Assembly: GCF_036324505.1 (NCBI RefSeq) | Contig: NC_086365.1 | Location: forward strand, 5,080,655 to 5,144,654 | Direction: 5' to 3' | Origin: Eleginops maclovinus | Taxonomy: Eukaryota; Chordata; Actinopteri; Perciformes; Eleginopidae | DNA length: 64,000 nucleotides | Shown here: one piece after another, positions 20,402 through 35,976 of the stretch | Position numbering within the stretch: the first letter of the stretch is position 1 | How the letters are laid out: every line of letters begins with the position of its first letter | Notes under the pieces: generated by a model | Database searches by the model: none | Told to the model about the DNA's origin: nothing | Seen by the model: only the letters and a program-made list of their open reading frames with translations | Made by a program: the position numbers and the translations under genes

Positions 20402-21122
20402 CTTAAAGGTCCCCTGTTATGCAAAATGCACTTTTTGATGTCTTTTATATATAAATATGTGTCCCCTGTGTGTAAGGAGACTCACAAAGAGTCAGAAAAT
20501 ACAACCCTATCTCTTTTCCTCCTTACCCACATCTCTAAAAGCGGGGGTACAAACGAGCTGATCCAGATGACGTCATAACCGAAACGTGGGCTGGCTTTAC
20601 ATTGAACTGCTGGCAACGTCCCGCCCACATGACACTTCCCAAACTATCGTCCCCCATATACATTCGGAGAGCTGAATCCCCTCCGCAGCACCTTTGTGTG
20701 TCTGTGTGTTCAGCAGGATGTCTGCAGGAGGGACTTAGAGTTGTTGTATATAAAATACATGTAATGTCACTGTTCTAGTGGTAAACACTGAGAAGTGTAA
20801 TAATGCTTGATGTGGTTTGCAACATAATATGGGGTTTAATCACGGCAGTTTTTAGCTGAGTATCTTCTCCCGGTACAAAACTTTCGCAGAGGAGAGAGAG
20901 CTGCATGACGCTCCAAAGGGGCGTGGCCAGCTTCAGCTCAGCTCAAATTTAAAGCGACAGTCACAGAATCAGCACTCAGGAACAGGGCTGACATAGAGGG
21001 GTATGAGGCATGCTACAATGGGTGATCTGTTTGGTATTTTGAGCAAAACACTTCACAGACAAGTTTTGTATAGATATATATTATATATTGTTCAAATATA
21101 GCATAATAGGAGACCTGTAAAG
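20402..21122. mobile_element. Non-autonomous DNA element with imperfect terminal inverted repeats
   Basis: The left end reads CTTAAAGGTCCCCTGTTATG. The reverse complement of the right end reads CTTTACAGGTCTCCTATTAT, so the ends are imperfect inverted repeats about 720 bp apart. The interior is more GC-rich than its surroundings (for example CCAAAGGGGCGTGGCCAG) and has no transposase frame. I could not identify a convincing target-site duplication, so the superfamily is left open. Confidence 0.5.
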
Positions 21123-23089
21123 TCTGCTTTTAGGAACAAGCTGAAGCCAAGTGAAAGTAGCCAACAAACAAAACACCATTCAACATACAGATTTATTTTG
21201 TTCACAGAGTTAATGGACTGTATGTAATGTCCATTACCACTAGGAATTATTATTTTGGCTTGACTTCTTAATCGGTGTGTGTTTTTTTGCAGCTACCATC
21301 TTCCTTTCTGGCCTTAATCTTTGAGATGAAGTCACAACATTTCCTGGGATTAACAAAAGAAAAAGGGTTTTTAAATGGATGGAATATTTATTTATTCTCT
21401 TTAAGGCCTGTTGGTTTTTTCAGGTATACAGTTTACATTCAAGGCCCAAATGTTTTCAAGTAATCATACCTTGTGGTCTTTTTCTGTAGCACAGTTAGCC
21501 AATATTATACTTTGTGTCACTCAAGGCATTCATTTACAGTAGTTACATAGAGAACCTATGATCTGACCCCCATTTCAAAGCTGAAGTACGAAACAAAAAA
21601 ACAGCTGGTCCTGGAGGGATGCAGGGGTTGCAGGGTTTAGCACATAACCGCAGCTATAAGCAATGTTATTTCAATGAAATTCAGCTTAAATTATTCTTTG
21701 GCACAAATAAATTGTTATTTTTAGGAGTACCTTAACAAACGTGTTGGTCTTTATTGCGAATGTTTATAACTTCATCAAGTTGTCAACTCTTGCTGTGGAT
21801 TGTTACTTTGAGATGTAGCTTCGGCTTAAGACATGTGGCATTGTATTACTTTGTAGAAATGGCTACTAAACTGGAGCACATTTTTTATCGGAAAAAGATT
21901 CTGGAATATGTCAAAGCCTAAAATGTCTGCTATTCATTATTAGTTCATGCCTTTTAAACAGTATCAGTGTCCAAAAAGTCTGGGAGCAACTGCAGACTAT
22001 TCTCTGAGTTTTGCACTTTTGGAATCACAAGATTTAAATAATGTATGTTTTTATTTCCCTCCACAGTATTGAATGACAAGTCGTTAAATTGACTGATTCA
22101 TAGTCAATGTCTAAGGGTGTTTTGTTTTTTTTACATATCTTTTATAAGTTTGAATTGTGCCTTCCCAAACTGAGCACAAACTGTAACAATTACAACTAAT
22201 TGATGTTGATGTGTACCACATGTGCTGACACCACTAGTTTCTTCTAAAAGTCTTAGTCAAGAGTTCCTGACTAGAGCAGACACTTACTTAAAATGGTTGC
22301 TTGATTAAATTCCTGGCATTTATACAAATTATGGAAACGGCTTCCAGATGTCCCATTGGATTTAGGCCACTGTTAGGTGTTTGTAATTAGATCCAGCTGT
22401 AGAGTTGAGTTTAATTTTATTTTGACCCGCTTATGTAAATGAGTGAAGTCGTCTGTCTTCGAGGTGCCGATGGGTAATTTAAATACCCAACACTTCCCTA
22501 TGCCATTTAATACAACTTGGGAGGTAACACCATTATTGGTCTACTCACAACCACTACCAACATGCTACATGTTTGTTTTAGCAGCTTTCACATTTCCCCT
22601 ATTTTAATATGGTCATTTGTACCGATACCTAATCTAGGACAATTTCCTCCTCTTCCTCCTGGGTTACCCTTATGTAAATCATGAGTGCAGCTCCTGCTGC
22701 CTGTGTCTAGACAATAAAGTCCTTTTATAAAACCTTAAACCTTACATCCTCGTGCTTGACGGTAAGTGAAAGTATAATCAGCTGTTACAGGCTGGCAGCC
22801 AAATTCTTAAGACCCGTCCTTTAGTCCAGACCATCTCCACCTGTTCTATCTCTTTATGACTGTTGTTATTATTATTCCTTGTCTCTAACTTATCTATAGA
22901 GTTTGTTACTTAACTCACACATTTCAGCATTGCTGTTGGTTATCTCAATATCTCTTGTACATTCTATTTTTCATCCTTTTCCCTTAAAGTGTAGACATGG
23001 GTCCCTTATGTGTCATATTTTACTTTTATGCAGAAAGACAGAATATAAGGACGGGTGCCAGAAGGAAAGCAAAAGATTGAAGCAACCCT

Positions 23090-23480
23090 AACCCCAACCC
23101 TCACACTTGGATGGTCAATGAGTGCTACATAAATGGAAGCAGCTAGAAACTCCAAACTTGGTACACACAAGCAGGGGGGGTACACATTCACACACACCAA
23201 ATGTGGTGATTGTTCCACTTACCATTCACCTGATATATGAGGATCATACCTTTTTTGTTAAAATGGGTTTCAATGACAGCTACATGAAAGGAAAAAGCTA
23301 GAGGCACCAAACTGGGGACACATGAGAGGAAGGAGGAGACTATCAGAGATGCCAAATTTCATGACTCTTGCACTCACCGTTTGGGAGGGTTTTCTTTTTA
23401 GGTTACAACCCCTATTCCAAACCCTAACCCTATCCCATAAGGAACGGAATTATCAAAATGGGTTAAAATCAATAGCTATT
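23090..23480. repeat. Imperfect direct repeat, period about 155 bp
   Basis: The stretch around 23115-23172 (TCAATGAGTGCTACAT, then CAGCTAGAAACTCCAAACT) is echoed around 23270-23328 (TCAATGACAGCTACAT, then AAGCTAGAGGCACCAAACT). A weaker third start lies near 23455-23480 (AAAATGGGTTAAAATCAATAG). It looks like part of a dispersed or satellite-like repeat of unknown family. Confidence 0.4.
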
Positions 23481-26389
23481 GACGGCACCACTTTTACCGA
23501 AATTACATTTGTCAATGATATTTTATGGATGAGCAAATATAAAACGAATAAAGTATCATTTTCAAATAAATTCTCTTCAAAATAAGTGCTTAACTTTTAT
23601 AGTGATCCGGGGCTCCTGCTCTACCAGTGTTGTATTGTGGAGCTGTTCCTGGTATTGTCCAGGTGTTAGAATTCTGTAATGTGACAGTTAGTGATATATT
23701 ATCCGTTATAGGCCTGATGCGGGAAATCTACAAAAAGAAGACATGTATTTGAAAAAAATAAAAATAATACATTTGTAAAAAGTCTGGTGCAAATGTTGAA
23801 TGAAAACCCCTCCAAGCTCACCTGTAACTTCACCAGACAGCCTACAAAACACATCCAATGACCTGTGAGCTGAAATGAGCCATAAAATGGTCTTGCACCC
23901 ATCCCCCTGCAAGTACGCCTTCCTTGTAGACCAAATGGTTAAGTTGGGTGGAGTGACAGCAGTTTCACACTTAACGCCACACTGATGACTTCACATTTTA
24001 CAAAAAACAAGTTGACCAAACAAAAAGAGGCGGAAAAAACTGCTGATCTGGCAGAAAAGTAGGCAACACAATTGCTGAAAGGACATCCCAACTCTCAGAC
24101 AATTGTCCTCCCACAAACAACACATGCTCCATCCTCTTGGTTCAGCTGGTGTTCAAGGTGCAGTCTCTGGGGAATTAGACTAATAACAATACACGTTTAA
24201 CAGGGGACACTCATCAAAGTTCATTGGGAAAAAAACAAGAACCAAACAGCACCTGACTGAAAGCAGACGTCTCACACTTGTTTGGGTAGCAGGTAAAGTC
24301 TTATCTTTCTTTAGTAATACATCTGTTTGAGAGAGGAGTACAGGCTTGGGCAGTGCCGTTTTCAGATGTTTTTTATCTGATTTATCTTCACCTTTTGATG
24401 TGCTGCACCTTACTAGCATCTGTTCCAGTACTTGCAGTTTAAAAGTAAAAGGGGTGAAGGAACCTTGCAAATAAAAAAAGGCATTGAAAGTGTTTATGTG
24501 CATGTTAGATACATCAAGATCAAGATAGATTGACAGACACAACTGTATCAATTAATTTGCTATGGCTTTTCAAGTTTATAAATAACACATATCTTGAAAA
24601 GTCACTTTCACTGCCTAACCAGTTTTTTTCCACATCATTATTATCCATAACCACAGTTACTTCTCAGCTTTGTAGGCAGAAAGCCATGTAAACTCTTCCA
24701 AATGTTTCAAAGTCATGTGGATTTCAGTTGAGCCTTCAACTGAAACCGATCCTGCAAAACCTATGCCGTTAATAATAATTAACATATCTGGCTCAGACAC
24801 AAAGCCCCTTGCAGGAAATGAGCATTATCCTATTCCTCTGCATGCGTTACTTCTCAGTCTCCAAGGCAGATTGTACCTAAGATGTGTTCATATTAATATA
24901 TATGTATTTAATCTGTGTTATGTAATGACAATTTTCAATGATTGGGATGTTCAATTTGAAATCTTCACACACATTATTAAGATTATTTTGTTGTAAAACT
25001 GGAACACGTGTTGGTTAGCCATTGTAAAATACAGTTGTGTCTCCCTTTGGTCTAATTATTGGCTAATTCATGATTGCACTCAAACACTTTATTAAGGCTG
25101 CTGGTTGGCTATGGTATTAGAGTGGCTGAGTCATTAGTAACAAAGGTTACAATCAGGATTCCTGTTGCTTTCAGACTGAGTTTCTTGCTAATTAACTGTA
25201 ACTGTCAGTTTCTTCTGCTGCCTGTCTGCAAACTGCGATAACATAAGCTTCTTTCATTTTGATGCACTCAAAAAGCAATTAAATGTTTTTTTCTTTCAGT
25301 TAAAGGATTATGCATATCTCTTGATAACTACACATGTGATTTAAAGATAAAGAAACGGAGAATGGCATGCCACGAGGGGAAGTTTACTGTGCTATATAGC
25401 CAAGCTCATTTGTACAGTAAAGTGTCCATTCATCTAAATAGGATTTTTTCTTTGATGTAGAGTTTCTCTGTATGTGCTCGTTCTAGATGTGTAACTGATC
25501 AAAAAGGATTACAAACATGTTCGGAGGGCAATCGCCGTTCTCAGACGCTCCTTGGCAAACAGAGGAGGAGCTCTGATGAGATTGCATGGCTGATCATGGA
25601 TAAGTGTTGCCCCTATCCTCACACAACTCAACTGGGATTATCCGACTACATTCAAGCCTCTGCCGTCATCACTTTGAATCAGCACGTTTTCATGCAAGCA
25701 TGTTTAAAGGTCACCAATCCTGATGCTGGCTAGTTTCTACAAAAACAATTTGCCAGGTCAGTGTGCAGTAAAATCTCCCAAGATTAGGTCTGACCTCCAT
25801 CCCATTATACCATCACCTGTCATGTCTGAAGACAATGTTCTTACAATGTAAACTAAGGTATTCATCAAAAAGTATGGGTAAAAAGTGGGTTTGTTACATT
25901 CAAATTATGATCAGTATTACACCATCCATCTGTTTGACATAAAACCTTTAAAAATGTACACCAAATGTGACCCAAAATAAGGCTAAGGCTACAGTAAGGC
26001 TACAACCTTTCAGGTGAATGGTGGTGATTATGTGCTTAGAGTCTTGGTTGATAGTCTAAATGGCATCTTGCTGGCATTTGGAGACAATCATCTGTACACC
26101 ACAATTATAATGAGCTCTATTTGTTGATTATTTGTTGACTGAATTCTCTGTTGACTGCAATCACAGTATGCCTTTGCAATTTGCATAGAGCAGATAAATG
26201 AATCCTGCACTTTGGACAGCTGCAGAACAAAATAAGGGCAAAAGATTGACAGAGGACAACAAAAAGAGGACGGGATGTGAAGCCAGCAAACAAAGTAACC
26301 TTAGGCTTGTATTAGCCTGTTTGTAAGTGGGCCAGGTCTCAAGTACTGGCTTAGCACATTATATACTAACATGGGATTATGACCTTTGA

Positions 26390-26568
26390 TCCTGAGAGAA
26401 CCTCATTGGCCAAGGGAAGCTTTGGTGTCATCATGAGTCACAGGTTGAATGAAAAAAGTGTGGTACAAATACAGAGAAGAGAGAGGTACAGCCTCATCTT
26501 TTTGGACTACGCCCAATAACTTGCTGAGGAACAGCAACACAGGCAAGAGGGACTTTACAGAGTTTAAG
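26390..26568 (+). other. kera: Proposed non-coding first exon of keratocan
   Basis: Sequence ending AGTTTAAG at 26568 is followed by the donor GTAAGA. A TATA-like TTATATACT lies near 26358. The keratocan start codon is 13 bases after an acceptor at 27680, so a leader exon is expected about here. The 5' end is a guess. A 157-codon open frame reads through this donor and is not a protein I can support. Confidence 0.4.
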
Positions 26569-27693
26569 GTAAGATGGGTTTCTGGAAAGCAATGGACATT
26601 GAAACATCTGGTTGACGTTGTTGGTAGATTAGTAGAAGTTTATCTTTCAACGAATGATTGTTTTTTACCTTCGTGGATGCTTGGATCATGCTTTTATTAT
26701 TTGCGCCACATTTTGTATCCCAAAGCTGTGTCAAGAAGCTTTGACGGCTGTACATTGAGAGAACAAATCTTTCAAAGCAGGTGTGCCGACTTCATCTTTG
26801 AAGTGCACCCATCCTCAGAAAAGTGTGGCCTACCCCAAAATGAGTTCCAGACAAATGTTGAGTGCATCAAGAATTTAAACAAGCACCAGATGACAGCTGA
26901 GAGGAATCAAGAAGATGCCTAGAGATGGTTGCATAGAAGACAATAGAGAGCTGACTTCAGATTGTGTTCATTTCACCGCTCTTTTTGATTGTATTGCTTG
27001 AATGTATTGCACTTATTTTACCCCTGTCAATAGATTTAGCATCAATAGCATCGATGTATCGATGTATCAGCTGTACAAAACAAAGCAAGAGGACTTCCAG
27101 ATCCGTTGTAAACTTAGCCATGCGATTTGCAATGAACGCCTACTGAATAGTGTGCATCGTACAACTGACATGCAAAACGTGAGGTTCAAGATTGTCCTAA
27201 TGCAATTAAAGTCGACCTGGTTCAGCATCCAGTCTTTAAGCTCAGTGTGTCATTGGCAGGCAAGGAAATGATCGGGGAAGAGCACGTTACCTAGCTCTCT
27301 TGGCACCAGCGAGGTCAATTTGACGATAATGACATTAGCGGTAGATCAGGTGAAATGTTGCTAATTTGGGCCAGAGTTTAACTAAGTTAAACTATGTTTC
27401 CAGATGTGCTAGCCATATAATATATAGCATTTAAAGTGACTATATTTAATATTTCTAGAGTGAGAAGGTTTAATGAAGGATCACGAAACAGACATGTTCT
27501 CAAATGCAAACAAGTATGGGTCATCAGTTACAATGGGGTTATGGTGTCTTAAGATCTTATCTGATCCTCTTTACTTTGGATGTGAAGTGCTTTCAGATGT
27601 CTATTTAAAACCTGGGTAACACAAGGTAGCACATTTTACAACTGTCTATAATGTTTTCTTTCTCTCTTTTTGCATCATAGATTTGGAGGAAAA

Positions 27694-28889
27694 ATGGCAC
27701 TTGTCTTGAGCTTTCTCTGCGCCTTGTGCCTGGTTGGGCAAGGTTTTGGCCAGGATATGCCTCATGAGGAATATATGGCCCAGATCCAAGCCTGCCCTAA
27801 GGAGTGTAGCTGTCCCCCCAACTTCCCTCGTGCTGTCTACTGTGACAATAAGGGCCTGAAGAGTATTCCAAAAATTCCTCCACACACATGGTATCTCTAC
27901 CTGCAGAACAATTTAATCGAAGTGCTGTCGGCAGATGCCCTTCGTAACGCCACACAGCTGCGCTGGCTGAACCTGAACCGCAACAAAATCACTACTGAAG
28001 GAGTGGAAGAAGGTGTCTTAAGTACAAAGCCTCACCTGGCGCACCTCTACATGGATGACAACCTCTTGTCCTCGGTGCCATCTCCCCTTCCAGCCAGCCT
28101 GGAGTATCTACGTCTGTCCCGTAATCGCATCTCCAAGATCCCTCCTGGTGTCTTCATTGGTCTGGATAAACTTAACCTCTTGGACCTCCAGGCGAACAAG
28201 CTGATGGATGATGCTGTGACCGAAGTGAGCCTGAAAGGTCTAATCAACTTGGTACAGATCAACCTGGCCAAGAACCAGCTGAATAGCATGCCTATTGGCT
28301 TACCACCCACCACTACCCAGCTTTTCCTTGATGGCAACAACATTGAGAGATCCCAGCCGGCTACTTCAAAGGTTTACCAAAAGTGGCCTTTCTGAGGCTC
28401 AACAACAACAAGCTTGGCAGCGGTGGAGTACCCAGAGATGTGTTTAATGTCTCCAGCATTTTAGATTTGCAGCTTTCCCACAACCAGCTGACTGAGGTTC
28501 CCCTCATTCCCGCTGGCCTTGAACACCTTCACCTCGATCACAACAACATCAAAAGTATGTTTGTGACGTTTACCAAAAGCACCTACTGCTTCCTGTTCTG
28601 ATGCATTTGATGTGTAGATACATTGTGGGTTTCTTCTATGCGTTATTTGAATAGGATTGTGTATCAAACAGGTATCCTGTAATGCTTTTGGAAGTAATTT
28701 ATTGCCTTTGTTTTTACAGGTGTTAGTGGTGCTAACATCTGTCCTGTCGCCGTTGAGACTGTGGAAGACTCCGCCAACGACAGTGTTCCCCGCCTGCGCT
28801 ACCTCAGACTGGACGGAAATGATATTAAGCCACCAATTCCCAGAGATGTCATTCTTTGCTTTCGTCTCCTTAGGTCCATTGTCATCTAA
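27694..28889 (+). CDS. kera: Keratocan, with a one-base frameshift in the main exon
   Basis: Keratocan is a secreted class II SLRP, a corneal keratan sulfate proteoglycan. Coding exons are 27694-28554 and 28720-28889. I chose the ATG at 27694 (MALVLSFLCALCLVGQGFG, a good signal peptide) over one eight codons upstream, because the acceptor at 27680 puts the earlier ATG in the intron. The class II cluster is CPKECSCPPNFPRAVYC. Landmarks include WYLYLQNNLIE, NATQLRWLNLNRNKIT, LDLQANKL and, in the last exon, YLRLDGNDIKPPIPRDVI. The frame breaks at about 28348-28351, just after NNIER. The right continuation (PAGYFKGLPKVAFLRLNNN) is one frame over, so exactly one base is missing, and the open frame stops early at 28395. 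With that base the length would be 343 residues, against about 352 usual. Splice phases fit the restored frame. A sequencing error is likely, but lumican next door has the same type of lesion. Confidence 0.9.
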
Positions 28890-29665
28890 GATGAAAAAAA
28901 AATCCAATCATCAGCTTGTTCTAGGCAAATTCAAATGTTCTCAAAAATGTTGATGATCCGTGAATCGGGCATGAGTAATATTTGCATGTTTGTAAGTTCC
29001 AATATTTAACAGTGGATAGAACAACCTAAGAAAGATTTTTCAGTTCCAGATAACATTAAAAATGTTCAGTCAAATTTGAACTAAAAACAAAGTACAATAT
29101 TTACAAGGAACAAAAGATTTAAAAGCTATTGGCGCTTTGTTGACCACTACTTGTGCCTTATGTTGGAGTCACATCTTCACATATAATTCAGACTGACAAT
29201 CTGATTATAATGTAAAAGTGATTCGGATGGATATGAGATCAAAATGTGTTAATAGCAAGTTGAGGACTCATTATTGTATTATTGTTTGACCAGGAGGCAA
29301 CGTTTATTATTGCACCTGCAAAATGTCAGTTTTTTTTATATTTCAGGAAAACCTTTGCATTATACTTTTAGACTTCAAGCCAAATGAATGTCTTGTGTTT
29401 CAGGTTTGTGGTCTTATTTACTTCAGACAATGCTCTATTCTGCAGATATGCATATTTACCATAGACAATTCATTTTATTTAATATTTTAGGAAAATAAGT
29501 AGAAACCTCATGGCCAAAATCCCTAATGATTTTATAAGCAATAAGTGTTTAGTTTTTTTTTATTGTCAAACACGTTTTTAATTTTGGTGGTTTTTTGTTT
29601 GAATGAACCGAGCGAAAGAGTATATTATTGTCTTCATTTGAATAAAACATCTAAAAATGAGCCCT
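28890..29665 (+). other. kera: Keratocan 3' UTR with polyadenylation signal
   Basis: Non-coding AT-rich sequence follows the stop codon. The hexamer AATAAA at 29641-29646 is followed by GT-rich sequence (GCCCTTGTGTAATTTG), a plausible cleavage context. Confidence 0.6.
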
Positions 29666-31380
<1,715 letters not shown>

Positions 31381-31424
31381 TCCATCACGGCTGAAGGGAC
31401 CATTCGGGAAAGCAGGAGACAGAG
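31381..31424 (+). other. epyc: Possible non-coding first exon of epiphycan
   Basis: GGAGACAGAG at the right end is followed by the strong donor GTAAGC. The epiphycan start codon lies 12 bases after an acceptor at 33993, so a leader exon is expected upstream. This is only the best donor I could see. Its 5' limit and use are unproven. Confidence 0.3.
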
Positions 31425-33993
31425 GTAAGCGTTCTTGGTGTATCTTCACGCTGGCTCAATGGATCTTTGGTGCAGGGGATTAGGCAAGCAAGAGAGGGTC
31501 TTCTTGACCCTCCAAAAACACTGCTATTCAGGGTTTGCGTTGGAGCTTCTTGGCTAATTGGTTGTTGATGCAGCCGCTTTATTTTCACTCAGGGATTTGC
31601 TTTGGTGACTGAAATGTGGATTATTTGTTGTCCATTGAGAATCGTAGTGGTTGAAATTTGTTAGATGGTAAAAAAAAGTAAGTTTCAGTAGATGTGATTC
31701 AGTTGTGCATGTACGACAGGTGTTTTTATTTTTGGGGTTATTAATAACATAAGTGATACTGAACAATTTTGCAGTTTTGACAGCTGCATCATTGTTTTCT
31801 TTTGACATTATATCTCATCATGCAAGCATGCATGAATTTTGCTTTAGGAGATTTGACCAACTTTTCCCTCAATTTCTGCTTTAAAAAAATGATATGTATA
31901 TATATGTTTCTAAATAGTTCCCACTAATTCAAGAAAATGTGCTGACAATCTTATTTGTAGTTCATATTTTTAAAAATTATGATTTATTTGCATATCATAT
32001 TTTTTATAATATTTTTTGTCCCTTACATGATCACCATTTTTAAGTACTTTTAGGCCTTTTTGGAGTAAAAATATAAGTGTTGGCAGTTTGTTGTGCAACC
32101 TGTAGCAAAAGGATGTGTGTCAAGTTGGTTTAAAGGTAACGAAGCTAGAAAGAGTGGATATCAGGAATGCCCAAAGCAGAGCCAAGCATAACACGGAGGT
32201 TGTCCGGAGGCTACACTGATACACACACATACACAGTTTGTACACACAGCACACTGTGATGGCCTGTATAAGCACACCTCTGTCTCCAGTATAGTCCCTC
32301 TTTCAGTATAGCCATGCTGGATTTCATAGCCTCATGACAGAAAGTCTATTTCAGTGTCGATGCTAACCATTAAGCACACCTTTACCCAAAAGGGTGCACT
32401 CAGTTCATGTTGGTCATTTCCAAGAGATAATGTCGCGATTGTGTGCCTTATTAGTCAATCCGTCTGATATCAACAAAGATTTGATTCATGACTTAAATAA
32501 CCTGTGATGGTGAGTTTTTTAATAATCTGTCCTCATCCCAAAAATAGCAGCAGAGGTTTCTCAATATTCTCTCTCTAAAAGTTAGGTGTGTTAAGACAGA
32601 GTGTGCATCTGTGCAAGGATGTGTCTTTTAAAGTGTGTGTGTGAATGTGTGTGCGTTGCAGCACCCTCTCTCCTGAATGAAGCTTTTCCTTGCAGCCGTA
32701 ACTCACTGCCATCCTGTCCACAAACCTCGGTGGAATTTGGAGTTTGAGTGCTGAGACAGGCAGCCACCGGGTCTCATAAAGGCCCTCTGTAAAGGGTGAG
32801 AGGTCGAGTTAGCATAGAAACCTGTCTCTCTCTCTCTCTCTCTCTCGCTCTCTCTCTCGCTCTCTCTCAATCGTGAATCTTTTTCTCACTCTCTCCATCT
32901 AACCCTGAGGGCCAACACCTTGTCCACATCTCTTCTCTTCCTCTCTTCCCTCGCTCTCCGTTTCTCTGCCCCGGCCTAGAGGACTCTCTTTAAACTTTTT
33001 TTTTCAGATTTGATCTCAGGCTTGCAGTCGTGTAGCTACACCTGCTATCAGTGTGTTGTCAAGTTCCTCCACTGACAAATGATTTAATTCCTATGCACTA
33101 TGTTTGTGGTGCCATCTAACTGGGCATTAATTAACTTTTGCTAATCGTGTAAGCACATTCCGCAAGGGATTTTTGAATCTAACCAACCTCGGTAAGCTTG
33201 GTAGATTTCTGCTGCTAATGGAAATGAACATGGTAGATCTGCACCCACTGAAAATCCTACATGCTAATTGTAGATGCAAGTAGAAATATCTTCTTGTCTG
33301 CACACCTCAAGAATGTTGCTGAATCTGAAGTCTTTTTGGTGTTATTAGTAAAAATAATTGAGGCCAAAAAAATTAATTCAGCCTTAACAGTGTTTTATTG
33401 GAACCCAACATCTTTGTTAAATACATGTAATGCCATCACCAAAAGATCCCTACAAATGATTAGACTTCTTAATTCCTGAAGACTCATTAATGCTCCCATG
33501 CTTTCTTATCAGATCAAATCTGACTTTTGACCTTTGACACATCACACACAAGCACTGATTTGAGCCAAGATGGCTGCTCCCTAGAACAGTGAGCCTCTGG
33601 CTACAGTGAAGCAAGAGGCCCTCATATTTCAATCCCTCAGCTGTCTGCACCTCAGTAATGAAATCACTGACCTTAGTGTTGTGAATCAATGTCAAGCTGG
33701 TAGCAGAGGCTGGTTGAACATCCAATATCATGAAGACATGCCTTGTTGAAGTGCAACTATACGATGCAGAACAATGTTTTAATACATTGGTTGTACTCAG
33801 TTAATACAGAATACATTTTTGTTCTGTTGAAGTAAAGTTTATATATCTTAAATTTCTGCATGTTTGTTCCTTTTTTCCTAAAGCATTTGACTAATTTCAA
33901 GAAAAAATTGAGAGTTGTACAGAAAATTCTTCAACTGTTAATCTATAAATGGGCAATCCTTGTTTAACTTGAAGTCTTTCTGTCCGTGTCAAG
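31425..33993. other. Proposed first intron of epyc
   Basis: No gene supported. It includes a CT-rich simple repeat at about 32823-32869 and pyrimidine-rich sequence at 32920-33005. The open frames have no recognisable domain. Confidence 0.4.
32823..32869. repeat. (CT)n simple repeat
   Basis: A run of CT dinucleotides interrupted by CTCG. Confidence 0.9.
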
Positions 33994-34005
33994 GTGGACT
34001 AAAGT

Positions 34006-35878
34006 ATGAGGATGCTTGTGCGGCTCGTTTTGGGACTTGTCGTCCTCAAAGCGGTGGTGGCCAGCCCCAGAATTTCCAGACAAGCGGACTTGGACTCATA
34101 CGACAGTGCCAACTATGATGTGGATCTAGACAATTCAAATTTGGAGAACCAAGATAACTATGATGACTATGAAGAAGAGCTGACAATTGATGATCCTCAG
34201 GTAAGAAACTGTATCGATCCAAAGAAAATGTATGGCCAAAAGATTCAAATACCATGGCCTTTAATTGTACAAAAGCAACCATTGTGTTTTCAACATTGAC
34301 ATGATATAAAATCCATATTCCTACACTGATTTAGAAATCTGCATACAAATGTGTCCATGGTTTATTTTAGGTCACCTGGCAGTTCTAGTAACTGAGATGT
34401 GTTATCGCTTTGCTCATGCCAATTGGGATAGACCAGTCTGTTTTATGCTGTACAATGCATGAGGAATAGATCAAGGACACTAGTTAACCATAACCCTAAC
34501 CCCTAGTTTTTCACGTCACCAATATAAAGTTGAATGATCACTGGAATACTTATGAAAACAGACTAAAAATATATAGTTGTTTCACTACAAGATGATATGT
34601 TGCTGGCTCCTCTATCTCCTATCCAAGGATTCCTTCCAATTACACAACTCTGTAATATTGGCAGTAATTTGGTTGATTTTGAACCGAGTTCACCAGGTTT
34701 ATAAAGCAGAGAGGCATCCTGCTGTTACCATTTGGAAAATGGACAAAATGCTTTCCAGCTTTATGCACTATTGTGGCCAAAATATTTCACTTTTACACCT
34801 TGGCCAACCAACATTTTAGTTACATGCAACAGAGTCTCCACAGGCTGACTTCTTTTGCATCTGGAGTAGTTTTTATACCTGGAAGGAAACCGTATTTATA
34901 TTCCAATGATGGATATATTTGGCTTCAAATTTGAAGAAATATTTTGATTTGTTTTTATGTTTGTTCTTCGTTGTTCGGCTGTATTTATTCATTTCGATTT
35001 CTTCAGAGGAACATACAGGAAACACAGATGGATTATTTTTGCATGTGACTGAACTCAAAGACTCCTCTGCCCTCTGGGACTTACTTTTCTCATTTTGGTT
35101 CAAGCTCCCTAAAGCATAACAGCTTTTTAAAAGATGAGTGCAGAAGAGCGGCAGAAGGTTTGATGGATTCCACAAGTGCCCTTTAAATCAGCTCAAGTTG
35201 AGTGTGATGTGGCAATGCTGCAGGGCATGCTGGGATGGCAAGCATTAGCCAACAATTTCATGTTGCCGTTTACACCTCTTTGTAACACGGAAATTAGACC
35301 AAGGCGATATCAAGATGTTGGATTTTCAACAGGCTTTATCTTAGCCTGGGATTTAATTTCATGTGGATAGCACTCGCACCAGTGCTGTTATCTAAGACCA
35401 ATCCCACAATCCAATGCAGATTAAGCAAATATGAAAAGATCTTGAAAAACAAAACAACATAAAGCAGTGAATTATTTCAATCCATGTTGCAAAATATAAA
35501 AGATATAAAATATGTTGTGCAGAGTTTTACAGCTGTGTGTCACGCATGGGAGTGTTTGGTGTGGAACAGTTGTGCTGGGAAATGGTTCCGATAATGTCCC
35601 TTTGTTTAACAAGCCTGGATGTGACACAGCACATTGCCACAAGATTTCGAGGTCTTTGAGAGCAGGAAAGGGGAAAACAATAGCATTAGAGTTATGACAA
35701 TCTTCCCCATGTTGTTATTCCCATTGAAATAATAAAGTTTGGACTCATAATTGCAGCGTTGCATGTTGAGAAATAGCATGTTGCAAGGACATGTTGTTTT
35801 GTTTCGCACAGATAAAGTGATAGGGCAGCTCTTCAGATATACTGGTTGCTTAAGAAGAGCGAGGATTAACCAGATTTT

Positions 35879-35976
<98 letters not shown>

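Larger units (their letters stand above)
19281..26380. other. Intergenic region between lum and kera
   Basis: AT-rich sequence with no supported gene. It contains an inverted-repeat element at 20402-21122 and an imperfect direct repeat at about 23090-23480. Open frames are short and lack domain signatures. Confidence 0.55.

Noticed and set aside
26449..26922. 157-codon open frame upstream of keratocan
   Set aside because: It reads through a strong donor at 26569, shows no family signature and is better explained as a leader exon plus intron.
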